The notes beneath the pieces are model-generated. The model was not told the DNA's origin. It worked only from the letters and a program-made list of their open reading frames with translations, and ran no database searches. Of a stretch of 64,000 bases of DNA, positions 50,189 through 58,832 are shown piece by piece. The DNA is from Pseudarthrobacter chlorophenolicus A6. GTDB lineage: Bacteria > Actinomycetota > Actinomycetes > Actinomycetales > Micrococcaceae. The stretch covers positions 248,001 through 312,000 of the forward strand of contig NC_011886.1 of the NCBI RefSeq assembly GCF_000022025.1, read 5' to 3'. Position numbers and translations under genes: made by a program. Positions within the stretch are counted from its first letter, which is position 1, and the number at the start of each line of letters is the position of its first letter.

Positions 50189-51168
50189 TGCCCGGCGCTG
50201 TGCCCACCTATTCGTTCCTCGGCCCCGAAGGGACGTTCACCGAAGCGGCGCTGATGCAGGTGCCTGGTGCCGGGGACGCCGTCCGCGTGCCGGCCTCCAC
50301 GGTGAATGCTGCCCTGGATGCCGTCCGGGAAAGCTCCGCCGATGCCGCCATGGTGCCCATCGAGAATTCCGTGGAAGGTGGAGTCACCGCCACCCTGGAC
50401 GCGATCGCCGGCGGCCAGGAACTGAGGATCGTCCGGGAGGTGCTGGTGCCCATCAGCTTCGTGCTGGTGGCACGGCCCGGCACCCGCCTCGGCGACGTCC
50501 GGCGGGTCTCCACGCATGGCCACGCATGGGCGCAGTGCAGGCTCTGGATGGATCAGCATATTCCAGGCGCGGAATACGTTCCCGGATCCTCGACGGCTGC
50601 CGCCGCAATGGGCCTGCTGGAACCCGACTGCCACTACGACGCCGCTATCTGCGCGCCCCTGGTTGCGCAGGAACAGCCCGGCCTCCCGGTGCTGGCCGAG
50701 AACATTGGCGACAACCCGGGCGCAGTCACCCGCTTCGTGCTGGTCAGCCGTCCCGGAAAGCTTCCGGAACGCACGGGCGCAGACAAGACCACGGTGGTGG
50801 TCCCGCTGCCCGAGGACCGTCCCGGCGCCCTGATGGAAATCCTGGACCAGTTCGCCACCCGCGGGGTGAACCTGAGCCGCATCGAGTCCCGGCCCACCGG
50901 CCAGTATCTGGGGCACTACTTCTTCAGCATTGATGCAGACGGGCATGTGGGCGACGCCAGGGTGGCTGACGCGCTGGCCGGGCTCCACCGCATCAGCCCC
51001 GCCACCCGCTTCCTCGGCTCATACCCGCGGGCGGACCGGCAGCCCATCGAGGTTCAGGCGCACACCTCGGACCGGGCCTTCGCGGCTTCCCGGAACTGGG
51101 TGGAATCCATACTGGACACTGAATCATTGCAGGTGGAAAGCGGTTCCGGGCCTTCGCCCACAGCGTAG
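50188..51168 (+). CDS. pheA: Prephenate dehydratase
   Basis: 326 residues: catalytic PDT domain (about 5-185: YSFLGPEGTFTEAAL, PIENSVEGGVTATLD, ISTHGHAWAQC-type VSTHGHAWAQC) and a C-terminal ACT domain (about 200-280: KTTVVVPLPEDRPGALMEILDQFATRGVNLSRIESRP) that binds phenylalanine for feedback control. The enzyme makes phenylpyruvate from prephenate. GTG at 50188 sits in the stop of the rhodanese gene. The tail of about 40 residues after the ACT domain is typical of actinobacterial forms. Confidence 0.95.
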   Translation: MPGAVPTYSFLGPEGTFTEAALMQVPGAGDAVRVPASTVNAALDAVRESSADAAMVPIENSVEGGVTATLDAIAGGQELRIVREVLVPISFVLVARPGTRLGDVRRVSTHGHAWAQCRLWMDQHIPGAEYVPGSSTAAAAMGLLEPDCHYDAAICAPLVAQEQPGLPVLAENIGDNPGAVTRFVLVSRPGKLPERTGADKTTVVVPLPEDRPGALMEILDQFATRGVNLSRIESRPTGQYLGHYFFSIDADGHVGDARVADALAGLHRISPATRFLGSYPRADRQPIEVQAHTSDRAFAASRNWVESILDTESLQVESGSGPSPTA

Positions 51169-51262
51169 GTAAATGCCGCCCGGGGTACTTCCCCGGGTTC
51201 TGCACTGTGCGTATGCTTGCCTGATCCACAGGAAGAGTGGCCCCTAGCGAAGGGAGCGGGTC

Positions 51263-51481
51263 ATGTCAGCCGGCAGCAGCACCGAGAACGATGGCCAGGG
51301 GATGATCGTCAACCCCAAGCCCTCCGCCGACAACCAGGACTGGGACGGCGACGACGCCGACCGCGCCGACCGCCTGCGCTTCGAGGAGGAACAGGCCATG
51401 ATCCGGGAGCAGTCCGAGGAACGCGCGCACGCGAAGCACGCCGCTGAGGCTGCGAAAGAATCCAAACCGGACCACCACTGA
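51263..51481 (+). CDS. Small charged protein of unknown function
   Basis: 72 residues, acidic in the first half (NQDWDGDDADRADR) and helical, Glu/Ala/Lys-rich in the second (FEEEQAMIREQSEERAHAKHAAEAAKE). No family recognised. GAAGGGAGCGGGTC gives a good ribosome binding site. A -10 box TATGCT lies near 51213. Convergent with the lipid kinase gene. Confidence 0.6.
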   Translation: MSAGSSTENDGQGMIVNPKPSADNQDWDGDDADRADRLRFEEEQAMIREQSEERAHAKHAAEAAKESKPDHH

Positions 51482-51508
51482 GGCTGCCCCGCCCGGACCA
51501 CCGATCCG

Positions 51509-52588
51509 CTAGACGGCAGTCCCGCCGTCGGGCCCGGAAATCCCCCGGACCCGTACCAGCAGGGACCCCGGCTGCACTTGCACCGTAAGTTTGGTTGCCT
51601 CGCCTGACGTGTCACCGTCCAGCTGCGTGGGCATCGGTTCCGGGCACTTGATGACAATCCTGCCCGACCGGTACACAGTCATGATGGGCAGCTTTCCGCT
51701 GTGCTTGAACATGATTTTGCCGTACATCAGCAGCCAGCCGAGCGCGCTGCGGGGGCTCATCACCACCACGTCCAGCATGCCGTCATCGATCATGGCCTGT
51801 GGGATGAAGTCGATGCCGCCGGGCACCAGGCCACAGTTGGCGAAAAGCACGCTGCGGATGTTCCGGACCTGTTCGGGGTTGCCGTCCAGGGAGATGGACA
51901 CCTTTTTGCGCCGGCCCGGAAGGTGCCGCATGCCGGATTCGGTGTAAGCGAGCCAGCCCACCGCCTTCTTCAGCCCGTCGTTGGTATCCGCGAGGACCTC
52001 GGCATCCATGCCGATCCCGGCAATCACCAGGAAGACGTGCTCCGAATAGGTGCCCGTGCGGGAATTCTCGATGGCCATCCGGGCTGTGTCGATGGTGCGC
52101 TGACGGCCAAAGAGCGCGGTCTGGACGCAGCCGTGCAGGTCTGCGACGTCCAAGTCCACGTTCCGTGCCAGCAGGTTCCCCGTTCCCAGCGGGATCAGCC
52201 CCATGGCCACCTCCGTGTGCGCCAGTGCCTCGGCCGCCACCCGGACCGTGCCGTCGCCGCCGCCTACGAGGACGACGTCAGGCTTGGTGGCCAGGGCCGC
52301 CTGCATCTGGGTGAAACCGGGGTCCTCGGCCGTGGTCTCGTAGAAGACGGGCTCATCCCAGCCGGCGGTCAGGCAGGCCCGCTGGATGGACGCCCGTGCC
52401 TCGGCCGCGCGGGCCTTGATGGGGTTGATGATCACCGCCACCCGCTGCTTTTCCAGGCCGGGATCATAGGCTTCGCCGGCCACGGCGCTGCGCATGTGCA
52501 GGGCCTTGAGCCGGCGTACGCCCCACCAGCTGGAGATGGCAAAGGCAAGGGCCACCGCTATCAGCAGGTAGAGAATCCAGTCGCTCAT
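51509..52588 (-). CDS. Diacylglycerol kinase-family lipid kinase
   Basis: 359 residues: one N-terminal membrane helix ([19 protein letters not shown]), then the DAGK catalytic domain with [18 protein letters not shown] (ATP binding) and [18 protein letters not shown], and the C-terminal YegS/DgkB-like domain ([31 protein letters not shown]). It phosphorylates diacylglycerol or a related lipid at the membrane. ATG at 52588; TACTGT 10-15 bases upstream could be its -10 box, giving an almost leaderless mRNA. Divergent from serS with 90 bases between starts. Confidence 0.92.
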   Translation of the reverse strand: MSDWILYLLIAVALAFAISSWWGVRRLKALHMRSAVAGEAYDPGLEKQRVAVIINPIKARAAEARASIQRACLTAGWDEPVFYETTAEDPGFTQMQAALATKPDVVLVGGGDGTVRVAAEALAHTEVAMGLIPLGTGNLLARNVDLDVADLHGCVQTALFGRQRTIDTARMAIENSRTGTYSEHVFLVIAGIGMDAEVLADTNDGLKKAVGWLAYTESGMRHLPGRRKKVSISLDGNPEQVRNIRSVLFANCGLVPGGIDFIPQAMIDDGMLDVVVMSPRSALGWLLMYGKIMFKHSGKLPIMTVYRSGRIVIKCPEPMPTQLDGDTSGEATKLTVQVQPGSLLVRVRGISGPDGGTAV

Positions 52589-52666
52589 GGTGGTTCCACA
52601 GTAGCCCGGTGGAAGGCGCGCCGGACCCAGCCGCCCCGGCCGCCCGCCGTCGTGCGCTGTATTGGA

Positions 52667-52672
52667 TACCCT
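52667..52672 (+). promoter_or_regulatory. -10 box TACCCT, leaderless start of serS
   Basis: TACCCT is followed by TGTCTG and then GTG at 52679. There is no ribosome binding site. This places the start 978 bases inside a longer open frame and gives the normal N-terminus of SerRS. Confidence 0.55.
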
Positions 52673-52678
52673 TGTCTG

Positions 52679-53959
52679 GTGATCGACGTAAAAGACCTCA
52701 GCGAAAACCCGGACAAGTTCCGTGCCAGCCAGCGCGCCCGTGGCGCCGACGAGTCAGTGGTGGACGCGATCATCTCCGCGGACTCCGCCCGCCGTGCCGC
52801 CCTGATCCGGTACGAAAACCTCCGGGCCGAGCAGAACGTGTTCGGCAAGAAGGTGGCGCAGGCCAAGGGCGAGGAAAAACAGGCGCTGCTGGCCGAGGTA
52901 AAGGAGCTTGCCAACTCGGTCAAGGCCGCCTCCGCCGAGGCTGACGCTGCACAAACCAAGCAGGAAGAACTGCTGCGCACCGTTCCCAACCTCGTTGAGG
53001 ACGGCGTTCCCGAAGGCGGCGAGGATGACTACGTAGTGGTCAAGACCGTGGGAACCCCGCGAGAATTCCCGGACTTCGAGCCCAAGGACCACCTGGAGAT
53101 CGGCGAGCTGATCGGCGCCATCGACATGGAACGCGGCGCCAAAGTTTCCGGTTCACGCTTCTACTTCCTCCGCGGCGTCGGTGCCCGGCTGGAGATGGCG
53201 CTGCTGCAGATGGCCATGGAACAGGCCATCGAAGCCGGCTTCATCCCCATGATCACGCCCACGCTGGTGCGCCCGGAGACCATGCAGGGCACGGGCTTCG
53301 ACGTGAAGCACGACGCCGAAATCTACCGTCTCGCCGAAGACGACCTCTACCTGGTGGGCACCTCGGAGGTGGCCCTCGCCGGGTACCACGCCGACGAGAT
53401 CCTGGACTTCTCTGCCGGGCCCATCCGCTACGCCGGCCAGAGCTCGTGCTACCGCCGCGAGGCCGGGTCGCACGGCAAGGACACCCGCGGCATCATCCGC
53501 GTGCACCAGTTCAACAAGGTGGAGATGTTCATCTACACCACTGTCGAAGAGGCAGCCGCCGAGCACCAGCGGCTGCTGGCCTGGGAAGAGGAAATGCTGG
53601 CCAAGTGCGAGCTGCCCTACCGGGTCATCGACACCGCTGCCGGCGACCTCGGCAACTCCGCGGCACGCAAGTACGACTGCGAGGCCTGGGTGCCCACCCA
53701 AGGCGCTTACCGCGAACTGACCTCCACCTCCAACTGCACCACGTTCCAGGCCCGCCGCCTGAACATCCGCGAGCGTGCGGTCAACGCCGAGGGCGTCGCC
53801 AAGGGCACCCGTGCCGTTGCCACGCTGAACGGCACCCTGGCCACCACCCGCTGGATCGTTGCGCTGCTGGAGCACCACCAGAACGCCGACGGTTCGGTCA
53901 ACGTGCCCAAAGCCCTGCAGAAGTACCTGGGCGGCCTTGAGGTTCTTCCGGTCCTGTAG
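52679..53959 (+). CDS. serS: Seryl-tRNA synthetase
   Basis: 426 residues, normal length. N-terminal coiled-coil tRNA-binding arm (about 30-100, rich in Ala/Glu/Lys), then the class II catalytic domain: [25 protein letters not shown], motif 2 [18 protein letters not shown] with HQFNKVEMF, and motif 3 [19 protein letters not shown]. Charges tRNA-Ser with serine. The GTG start is deduced from the N-terminal sequence [21 protein letters not shown], as in homologues, and the leaderless promoter. A hairpin repeat follows at 54005. Confidence 0.96.
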   Translation: MIDVKDLSENPDKFRASQRARGADESVVDAIISADSARRAALIRYENLRAEQNVFGKKVAQAKGEEKQALLAEVKELANSVKAASAEADAAQTKQEELLRTVPNLVEDGVPEGGEDDYVVVKTVGTPREFPDFEPKDHLEIGELIGAIDMERGAKVSGSRFYFLRGVGARLEMALLQMAMEQAIEAGFIPMITPTLVRPETMQGTGFDVKHDAEIYRLAEDDLYLVGTSEVALAGYHADEILDFSAGPIRYAGQSSCYRREAGSHGKDTRGIIRVHQFNKVEMFIYTTVEEAAAEHQRLLAWEEEMLAKCELPYRVIDTAAGDLGNSAARKYDCEAWVPTQGAYRELTSTSNCTTFQARRLNIRERAVNAEGVAKGTRAVATLNGTLATTRWIVALLEHHQNADGSVNVPKALQKYLGGLEVLPVL

Positions 53960-54004
53960 CCGGTTACTGCCTCCCGGTTGCCTGGTCCCCGGGCTGCTTT
54001 CCTG

Positions 54005-54050
54005 GGCTTGTTCGCGGATCCGAACCCTCAAGGTCCTGATCCGCGAACAG
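54005..54050. repeat. Flanking repeat, copy 1 (hairpin after serS)
   Basis: TGTTCGCGGATC (54009-54020) and GATCCGCGAACA (54038-54049) form a 12-bp stem. The whole 46-base unit is about four-fifths identical to the sequence at 55171-55216 in the same orientation. The two copies bracket the gene 54141-55196. This copy probably also terminates serS. Confidence 0.65.
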
Positions 54051-54140
54051 CCTTAGGACTCTTTGAAGGCGATCCGGCGGCTGTCCACATAGGAGGTTCC
54101 CCGCCTGCCGCGCGGGCGGTTTGACCTGCATTCTGTGGGG

Positions 54141-55196
54141 ATGGAGATCCCGCCCGGACTGATCGATACCGCTGCCATCCTGCGCACCGGTGCCACCACC
54201 GACGCGCTGCACCGCGCCTTCCGGGCGGGTCAGCTGGTGCGGATCCGGCGTGGTTTCTACGTAGCTGCTGAGGACTGGCTGCGGGCACGTCCTTCCGAGC
54301 GCTTTGCCTGGACGACGACGGCGGTGGCCAGGTCCGTCAAGGGTGCGGTTTTGTGCGGGCAAACGGCAGCCGTCGCCAGTGGGTTGCCCACGCTGGGGAC
54401 GCCGCCCTGCGTTGAGCTGACCACGGCCCTTCCCGGACGCAGCGGTATCCGGAAATCCACGCTACTGGTCATGGGCGAATCAGGCGCGGCAGAGGAAGTC
54501 CGGCGGACGCGTTCCTACCCCCTCCGGTATCGGCTTGGGGCCGTGCCGGAGCCCATCCGGTCAGGGGAATTCGTGTGTTCGGGGTTGATCGGGACCACGG
54601 TGAATGTCCTGGGCTCCGGTGAGCTCGACCAGGCCTTGGTGGTTGCCGACGGCGCTGCCCGCACGCTTCGAAGGGCGGGTGTCCTTGGTCCCGGCGACAG
54701 CCTGCTGTCTGTGCCCGGGATCGCCGCCGGGATCTCAGGGCTTCCTTCGGCGGCCGGGCGGCGCCGCGCAGAACGCGTGGCGGCCCTTGCGAGCCCGCTG
54801 CCCGAGTCCGTCGGAGAGTCCTACAGCCGGGCCGTGTTGGAGTTCCTCGGGTTCGAGCAGCCTGAACTTCAGCACGTCTTCAGTGACGGTGCGGGGTTCA
54901 TTGCAAGGATCGACTTCTGGTGGCCGCGGCAGGGCGTGGTGGGGGAGTTCGACGGCAAGGGCAAATACGTTGAGGCCGCACAGCGGGACGCAATCACAGC
55001 GGAGGAAGCCGTCTACCGGGAGAAGCTCCGCGAGGACCGGATCCGCGCCCTGGGCCACGGCTTCGTCCGCTGGCGGTGGGCCGACCTGGTGGATCCCAAC
55101 AAACTCCGGCGGAAGCTGCTGGCCGCCGGACTTTGCCCGGGTGTCGGCGCGCCGGCGGCCGTTAGTCAGGGGCTTGTTCGCAGATCAGAACCGTGA
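54141..55196 (+). CDS. AbiEi-antitoxin-like wHTH protein with DUF559/Vsr-like nuclease-fold end
   Basis: 351 residues. N-terminal winged-helix region (about 1-60: ILRTGATTDALHRAFRAGQLVRIRRGFYVAAEDW) as in AbiEi-type type IV antitoxins, a middle domain (about 60-210) with no clear family, and a C-terminal DUF559/Vsr-like part (about 225-335: ESYSRAVLEFLG, RIDFWWPRQGVVGEFDGKGKY, REDRIRALGHGFVRWRWADL) with PD-(D/E)XK-type residues (E, D, E, K). No toxin gene is adjacent. Such proteins are common in actinobacteria as single genes. ATG at 54141 has CATTCT six bases before it and may be leaderless. The last nine codons lie inside flanking repeat copy 2. Confidence 0.7.
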   Translation: MEIPPGLIDTAAILRTGATTDALHRAFRAGQLVRIRRGFYVAAEDWLRARPSERFAWTTTAVARSVKGAVLCGQTAAVASGLPTLGTPPCVELTTALPGRSGIRKSTLLVMGESGAAEEVRRTRSYPLRYRLGAVPEPIRSGEFVCSGLIGTTVNVLGSGELDQALVVADGAARTLRRAGVLGPGDSLLSVPGIAAGISGLPSAAGRRRAERVAALASPLPESVGESYSRAVLEFLGFEQPELQHVFSDGAGFIARIDFWWPRQGVVGEFDGKGKYVEAAQRDAITAEEAVYREKLREDRIRALGHGFVRWRWADLVDPNKLRRKLLAAGLCPGVGAPAAVSQGLVRRSEP

Positions 55197-55216
55197 AGGC
55201 GCGGTTCCGCGAACGA
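55171..55216. repeat. Flanking repeat, copy 2
   Basis: Starts GGCTTGTTCGC like copy 1; 25 of the first 29 positions agree, and the end TCCGCGAAC is identical. GTTCGC/GCGAAC and, inside, GAACCG/CGGTTC can pair. It covers the 3' end and stop codon of the AbiEi/DUF559-like gene. Confidence 0.6.
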
Positions 55217-55230
55217 GCTGAGGACCGGCG

Positions 55231-55326
55231 GGGCTGGAGGACCTTGGTACGGTGCGGCATGGGCGGACGGGTGCGGCTTGGACGGGCTGGAGGACCTTGG
55301 TACGGTGCGGCGTCGGCGGACGGGTG
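55231..55326. repeat. Tandem duplication, 43-base units at 53-base period
   Basis: Units at 55231-55273 and 55284-55326 differ at only two of 43 positions. They start GGGCTGGAGGACCTTGG and end CGGACGGGTG. No gene covers them; they fill the space between the AbiEi/DUF559-like gene and the acetyltransferase gene. A short piece of the same sequence (GAGGACCGG) occurs just upstream. Confidence 0.8.
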
Positions 55327-55349
55327 TCGTGGTCAGCCTGGTGTAGTGG

Positions 55350-55853
55350 TCAGCTGCTTGCGAGCTCGAGGGTGAAGACTGCGAGCTGGACCTTCGGTGC
55401 GGGCCGGGGCTTCTCGCGGTCGGGGCGGCGCACGTAGCCGTACCGTTCGTAAAGGTTCTGGGAACCATGGTTGTCCACCCCGGTGTCGAGGACGATCCGC
55501 TCTGCACCCCGGGCCACTGCGAGTTCCTTGGCCCGGTCCAGCAGCAGCCACCCGAGTCCCCGTCGCCGCGCTTCCGGCAGCACGGCCAGCAGCCGGACTT
55601 CCGCTTCCCCCGGCTCTGCCTGACGCGCCAGGGCCGAACCGTGCTGCAGCACCGTCACGGTGCCCAACAGCTCGCCGGTGGTGGCGTCCTCGGCCACCAG
55701 CAGATCGCCGGCCGCAGCCCGGGCCCCGGCGTCCACCAGCAGGTCCAGCCGCTCGGCGTCAGGCTGCCGGGCTCCCGGCAGATGGTGCCCGAAACCACGG
55801 AAGGTCAGCTTACCGACGGCCTCATATTCAGATTCCCGGGCCGCGCGGATCAC
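55350..55853 (-). CDS. GNAT-family N-acetyltransferase
   Basis: 167 residues from the chosen GTG. GNAT fold: first strand VIRAARESEYEAVG, then LLVAEDATTGELLGTVTVL, the acetyl-CoA loop VRLLAVLPEARRRGLGWLLLDRA (motif Q/R-x-x-G-x-G/A) and VLDTGVDNHGSQNLYERYGYVRR at the end. Substrate unknown. GTG at 55853 follows GGAGACCGCC; a TTG at 55886 or the frame start at 56030 are less likely. It points toward the repeat patch at 55231. Confidence 0.82.
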   Translation of the reverse strand: MIRAARESEYEAVGKLTFRGFGHHLPGARQPDAERLDLLVDAGARAAAGDLLVAEDATTGELLGTVTVLQHGSALARQAEPGEAEVRLLAVLPEARRRGLGWLLLDRAKELAVARGAERIVLDTGVDNHGSQNLYERYGYVRRPDREKPRPAPKVQLAVFTLELASS

Positions 55854-56142
55854 GGCGGTCTCCAATGCCTGTGTGGGGACTGTCAACGTTCCTGCCCTTC
55901 CGCCGTGGGGTTCGGCTGCCTCGTCATCCGATGCTTGCAACCGGTGCCGGACCGGTCCTTGAACCGACAGGCTATCGGTGGGGGCGGGCCGCATCCCACC
56001 AGCGGGAAACAGGGCGTCGCGTGCAGTCACTTAGGGCAACACGGGGACATGTTTTGCCTTGCGCGACGGCGCATTGCGGCCGGTGTTGTGATGCCCCCAC
56101 CCCGGTGGTTGTGTGGTGGCACAGGCATCGACAGGGGGAACA

Positions 56143-56580
56143 ATGGACGCAAACCCGGGGCCGCCGGCCACCGCGGCACGCAACGAAGGAGCGGGCGGAG
56201 CTGCTGCCGGCGACGCTCACCGCAAGGATGCGGCCGGGCTCAGTGCCGATGCGAATGTGCGGCAAGGATCACGACGGCGGCGGGGTTCCTCCGCCAAACC
56301 GCGCCGGTCCTCCGGGGGCAAGGCAGCCCGCGGCCACGAGGACACCGCCAATCAGGGCCAGGACTGGCACCGCCTCGAGGCAGGGCAGCTGGTTGACGTC
56401 CACCTCCCTGAAGGCTTCTCATTCCGCGGAACAGTGGACGCCAAGACGGCCGATTCCGGCGTGATCTGGATCAGGAGCGACGCCGGCGCGCGCCGGATGT
56501 TCGGCCACCTTGAAGGAGTCCGCCTGGCAGGCCGGACCGCAGCGTCCGGGACCTTGGCCGGCAGGGACGCGGTGCCGTGA
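56143..56580 (+). CDS. Small conserved protein, paralogue of the 1362 gene product
   Basis: 145 residues. The first 85 are Ala/Gly/Arg/Asp-rich and disordered; the remaining 55 (WHRLEAGQLVDVHLPEGF, GTVDAKTADSGVIWI) match the domain of the 82-residue protein at 1362-1610. The shared motif VDA-x-TAD and the flanking glycines are the clearest. Unknown function, perhaps nucleic-acid binding given the basic tail in front. AGGGGGAACA is a good ribosome binding site for the ATG at 56143. Confidence 0.65.
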   Translation: MDANPGPPATAARNEGAGGAAAGDAHRKDAAGLSADANVRQGSRRRRGSSAKPRRSSGGKAARGHEDTANQGQDWHRLEAGQLVDVHLPEGFSFRGTVDAKTADSGVIWIRSDAGARRMFGHLEGVRLAGRTAASGTLAGRDAVP

Positions 56581-56637
56581 CGCCACCAGTCCGGACCGCA
56601 GACAACAGCCTCAACACCAGCCACCACAGGAGACCGC

Positions 56638-57276
56638 GTGCCAGCCACTCTCACCCATAGGATCAACATGCTCTGCGGAGCAGACCTGGCCGCCTTCCGC
56701 GCCCGGCTCTGCTCCCTTGCGCAGCGGGATGTCTACGCTGACGGGCTCGAAAGCGCTGTGACAACGATGCCCCGGCACCCGTCGCTCCTCACCGAAGGCT
56801 CGTCGGTGGACATCCTGGGGTTCGGCACCTGCGCCGGCTACGGACCGCCGCAGCTGACCTTGTCGGTGGCCATGCTGCTCGACTATCCGCGCTGGCCCCA
56901 GGAAGTCTTCTGGGACGAAGCCCACGCCTGGGCCGAAGCCGTGGCCGGCCCCTCAATGGCCGTCGCCGGACTCTCAGGGAGCCGCGAGAACGAGGTCGGC
57001 AAGGTGTTCCACTACCGGCTGAAGGTCGCTGAGCCTGCCGCCGCGTCCGCAACCTTTCCACCGGGCCGCCGGCCGGCCGGCACGGCTGCCGTGATCCGGC
57101 CATCGACCAGGACCGCCAATACTTCATGGACTGACGAACCTGCGCCTGCCGCGCCCCGGTTGGCCGCATCGCCGCCAGCCCCGGCTTCGCCAACCACCTC
57201 ATCGCCCTCAGTAGCACTGGCGCCGTCTTCGCCCGGAGCGCCGGGCGCCGGCGTCCCGGCTCCCACCGCACGGTAG
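56638..57276 (+). CDS. Hypothetical protein, C-terminus antisense to the Cbs-like gene
   Basis: 212 residues; no family recognised. The first 130 residues look like a real folded domain (LCGADLAAFRARLCSLAQRDVYADGLESAV, SVDILGFGTCAGYGPPQLTLSVAMLLDYPRWPQEVFWDEAHAWAEAV). The last 75 are Pro/Ala/Ser/Thr-rich and read through the antisense of the convergent PLP enzyme gene for 265 bases, so the original stop may have been lost. GTG at 56638 follows AGGAGACCGC. Possibly an operon with the 56143 gene, 57 bases before it. Confidence 0.55.
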   Translation: MPATLTHRINMLCGADLAAFRARLCSLAQRDVYADGLESAVTTMPRHPSLLTEGSSVDILGFGTCAGYGPPQLTLSVAMLLDYPRWPQEVFWDEAHAWAEAVAGPSMAVAGLSGSRENEVGKVFHYRLKVAEPAAASATFPPGRRPAGTAAVIRPSTRTANTSWTDEPAPAAPRLAASPPAPASPTTSSPSVALAPSSPGAPGAGVPAPTAR

Positions 57277-58544
57277 GGCACTGCGGCAAGGAGGGCCGCC
57301 GCCGACGGGCCGGCCTGGGAATCCAACGCCTGCAGCGATTCGAGGGTCACCGCGGCCAGGACCTCCCGGGGGTGGACACTCCCGTGCCGTGCGCCGCGGT
57401 CCAGGACAAGGAAGGCAGGATCGGCCGGCCCCAGCCCCTGTGCGCGCAAGTGGGCGATCGACTCGCCAACAGCCAGCCCTGACGGCAGAAGCGGCACCCC
57501 GGCCGCCTGGCCGCCGGCGTCCCCGGAAGGAAGCAGCGATCTCACGGTTCCCTGGGGGCTGTCCGGCTCGAGGAAGCCCAGCGAGGCCAGCCAGCCGTCG
57601 TCGAAATAGGTGGAAAGGTAGTTCCGTCCTGAATCGGGAAGCACCACCACGATGGTGTGGGATTCGTCCAGGCCTTCTGCCAGGTTCAGCGCTGCGGCAA
57701 GCGCCGTTCCACCTGTGGCCCCGGTCAGCAGCCCTTCCTCACAAGCTGCCCGCCGGGCCGTGAAGATCGCATCACGGTCGCTGACCCGGAGGTACCGGTC
57801 CACAACGTTGGTGTCGAACGCCTCCGGCCAGATGTCCTCCACGGATTCGGGGTGCAGGGCATGGCCGGCTCCTTCCACGTACTTCAGCGCACCGTCACCG
57901 CCGCCGTACCGGGAATGCTCCGGATCGGCCGCCACCACCTGCACGGAACCGCCGCTGGCGTCCTTCAGGAAACCGCCGGTGCCGGACAATGTGCCGCCCG
58001 TTCCCACACTCGCCACCAGATGGGTGACGGATCCTTCGGTGTCCGCCCAGATTTCGGGGCCCGTGGTGTGCCGGTGGGCGGCGGGGTTGGCAGGGTTGTC
58101 GTACTGCTGGGCGAGCCACGCCCCGGGAGTTTCGGCTGCGAACGCGGCAGCCCGGGAGGCCAGATGGCCGGGATGGTCGCGTGGAACGAAGTCGGCCACC
58201 AGGTGCACCTCGGCGCCGTAGGCCCGCAGCAGCCGGATCTTCTCCGCTGCCGTTGCCGCCGGGGCGAAAATCACTGCCCGGTACCCCAGCTGCGCCGCCA
58301 CCATGGCCAGCCCGATGCCGGTGTTGCCGCTGGTTCCTTCCACCACGGTTCCGCCGGGACGGAGGAGTCCCTGGCGTTCGGCGGCCCGGACCATGGACAG
58401 CGCCGCGCGGTCCTTGACGCTGCCGCCGATGTTCTGGAATTCCAGCTTGGCGTAGATCCGTGGGCGGAGGCCGGCGCCCAGGCGGCGCAGGCGGACCAGG
58501 GGTGTGCTCCCGATGCCGTCCAGGACGGATTCAAAGACGGTCAT
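57012..58544 (-). CDS. Cystathionine-beta-synthase-like PLP enzyme with CBS-domain pair
   Basis: 510 residues. PLP fold-II domain (1-325): STPLVRLRRL, the Schiff-base lysine in NIGGSVKDRAAL, phosphate loop GTSGNTGIG, SVGTGGTLSGTGG, and the C-terminal Ser in LLTGATGGTA. Two CBS-like motifs follow, the second interrupted by a Gly/Ala/Glu-rich insert before VHEVLAVLVDGRITAAV. It joins serine or O-acetylserine with a thiol, as cystathionine beta-synthase or cysteine synthase. ATG at 58544 precedes VFESVLDGIGSTP, the usual start; the frame upstream is antisense to the exporter region. Its 3' end overlaps the convergent 56638 gene. Confidence 0.85.
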   Translation of the reverse strand: MTVFESVLDGIGSTPLVRLRRLGAGLRPRIYAKLEFQNIGGSVKDRAALSMVRAAERQGLLRPGGTVVEGTSGNTGIGLAMVAAQLGYRAVIFAPAATAAEKIRLLRAYGAEVHLVADFVPRDHPGHLASRAAAFAAETPGAWLAQQYDNPANPAAHRHTTGPEIWADTEGSVTHLVASVGTGGTLSGTGGFLKDASGGSVQVVAADPEHSRYGGGDGALKYVEGAGHALHPESVEDIWPEAFDTNVVDRYLRVSDRDAIFTARRAACEEGLLTGATGGTALAAALNLAEGLDESHTIVVVLPDSGRNYLSTYFDDGWLASLGFLEPDSPQGTVRSLLPSGDAGGQAAGVPLLPSGLAVGESIAHLRAQGLGPADPAFLVLDRGARHGSVHPREVLAAVTLESLQALDSQAGPSAAALLAAVPYRAVGAGTPAPGAPGEDGASATEGDEVVGEAGAGGDAANRGAAGAGSSVHEVLAVLVDGRITAAVPAGRRPGGKVADAAAGSATFSR

Positions 58545-58820
58545 GCCGCCACCGCCGCATGGGGAAACGGGCGGGGGTGGACTGCGGGCGTGCGGCGGAG
58601 GGCTGTCATGCGGCCACCGTAGGACCGGGCAGCGGCGCGTCCCAAACTGTCTTGAGCCGCATTTCCCAGCGTTTCCCCCGATGAGCAAATGCGGCTCCGC
58701 CCACCCGCCAGGCGTCACGGGAACCGTCACAAAAGGACCCCTTGAGGAAGCCGCAGGTAACCGGACTTCACCCGGATTAATCCTCCGACGCGGGATGCGG
58801 AGCGGCCTGCCGCCCGGGCT

Positions 58821-58826
58821 TAGGGT
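58821..58826 (+). promoter_or_regulatory. -10 box TAGGGT, leaderless start of the MFS gene
   Basis: TAGGGT is followed by six bases (CCCGAT) and the ATG at 58833. The same hexamer at the same distance precedes the LLM gene at 62202 on the other strand. Confidence 0.5.
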
Positions 58827-58832
58827 CCCGAT

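Noticed and set aside
51701..52678. Upstream extension of the serS frame
   Set aside because: This open stretch is the antisense of the diacylglycerol kinase gene; serS has a leaderless start at 52679 and a normal N-terminus there.
54005..55216. Insertion-sequence ends around the AbiEi/DUF559-like gene
   Set aside because: The flanking repeats are direct, hairpin-forming and 46 bases long, and no transposase is encoded between them, so I report a repeat-flanked cassette but not an IS element.
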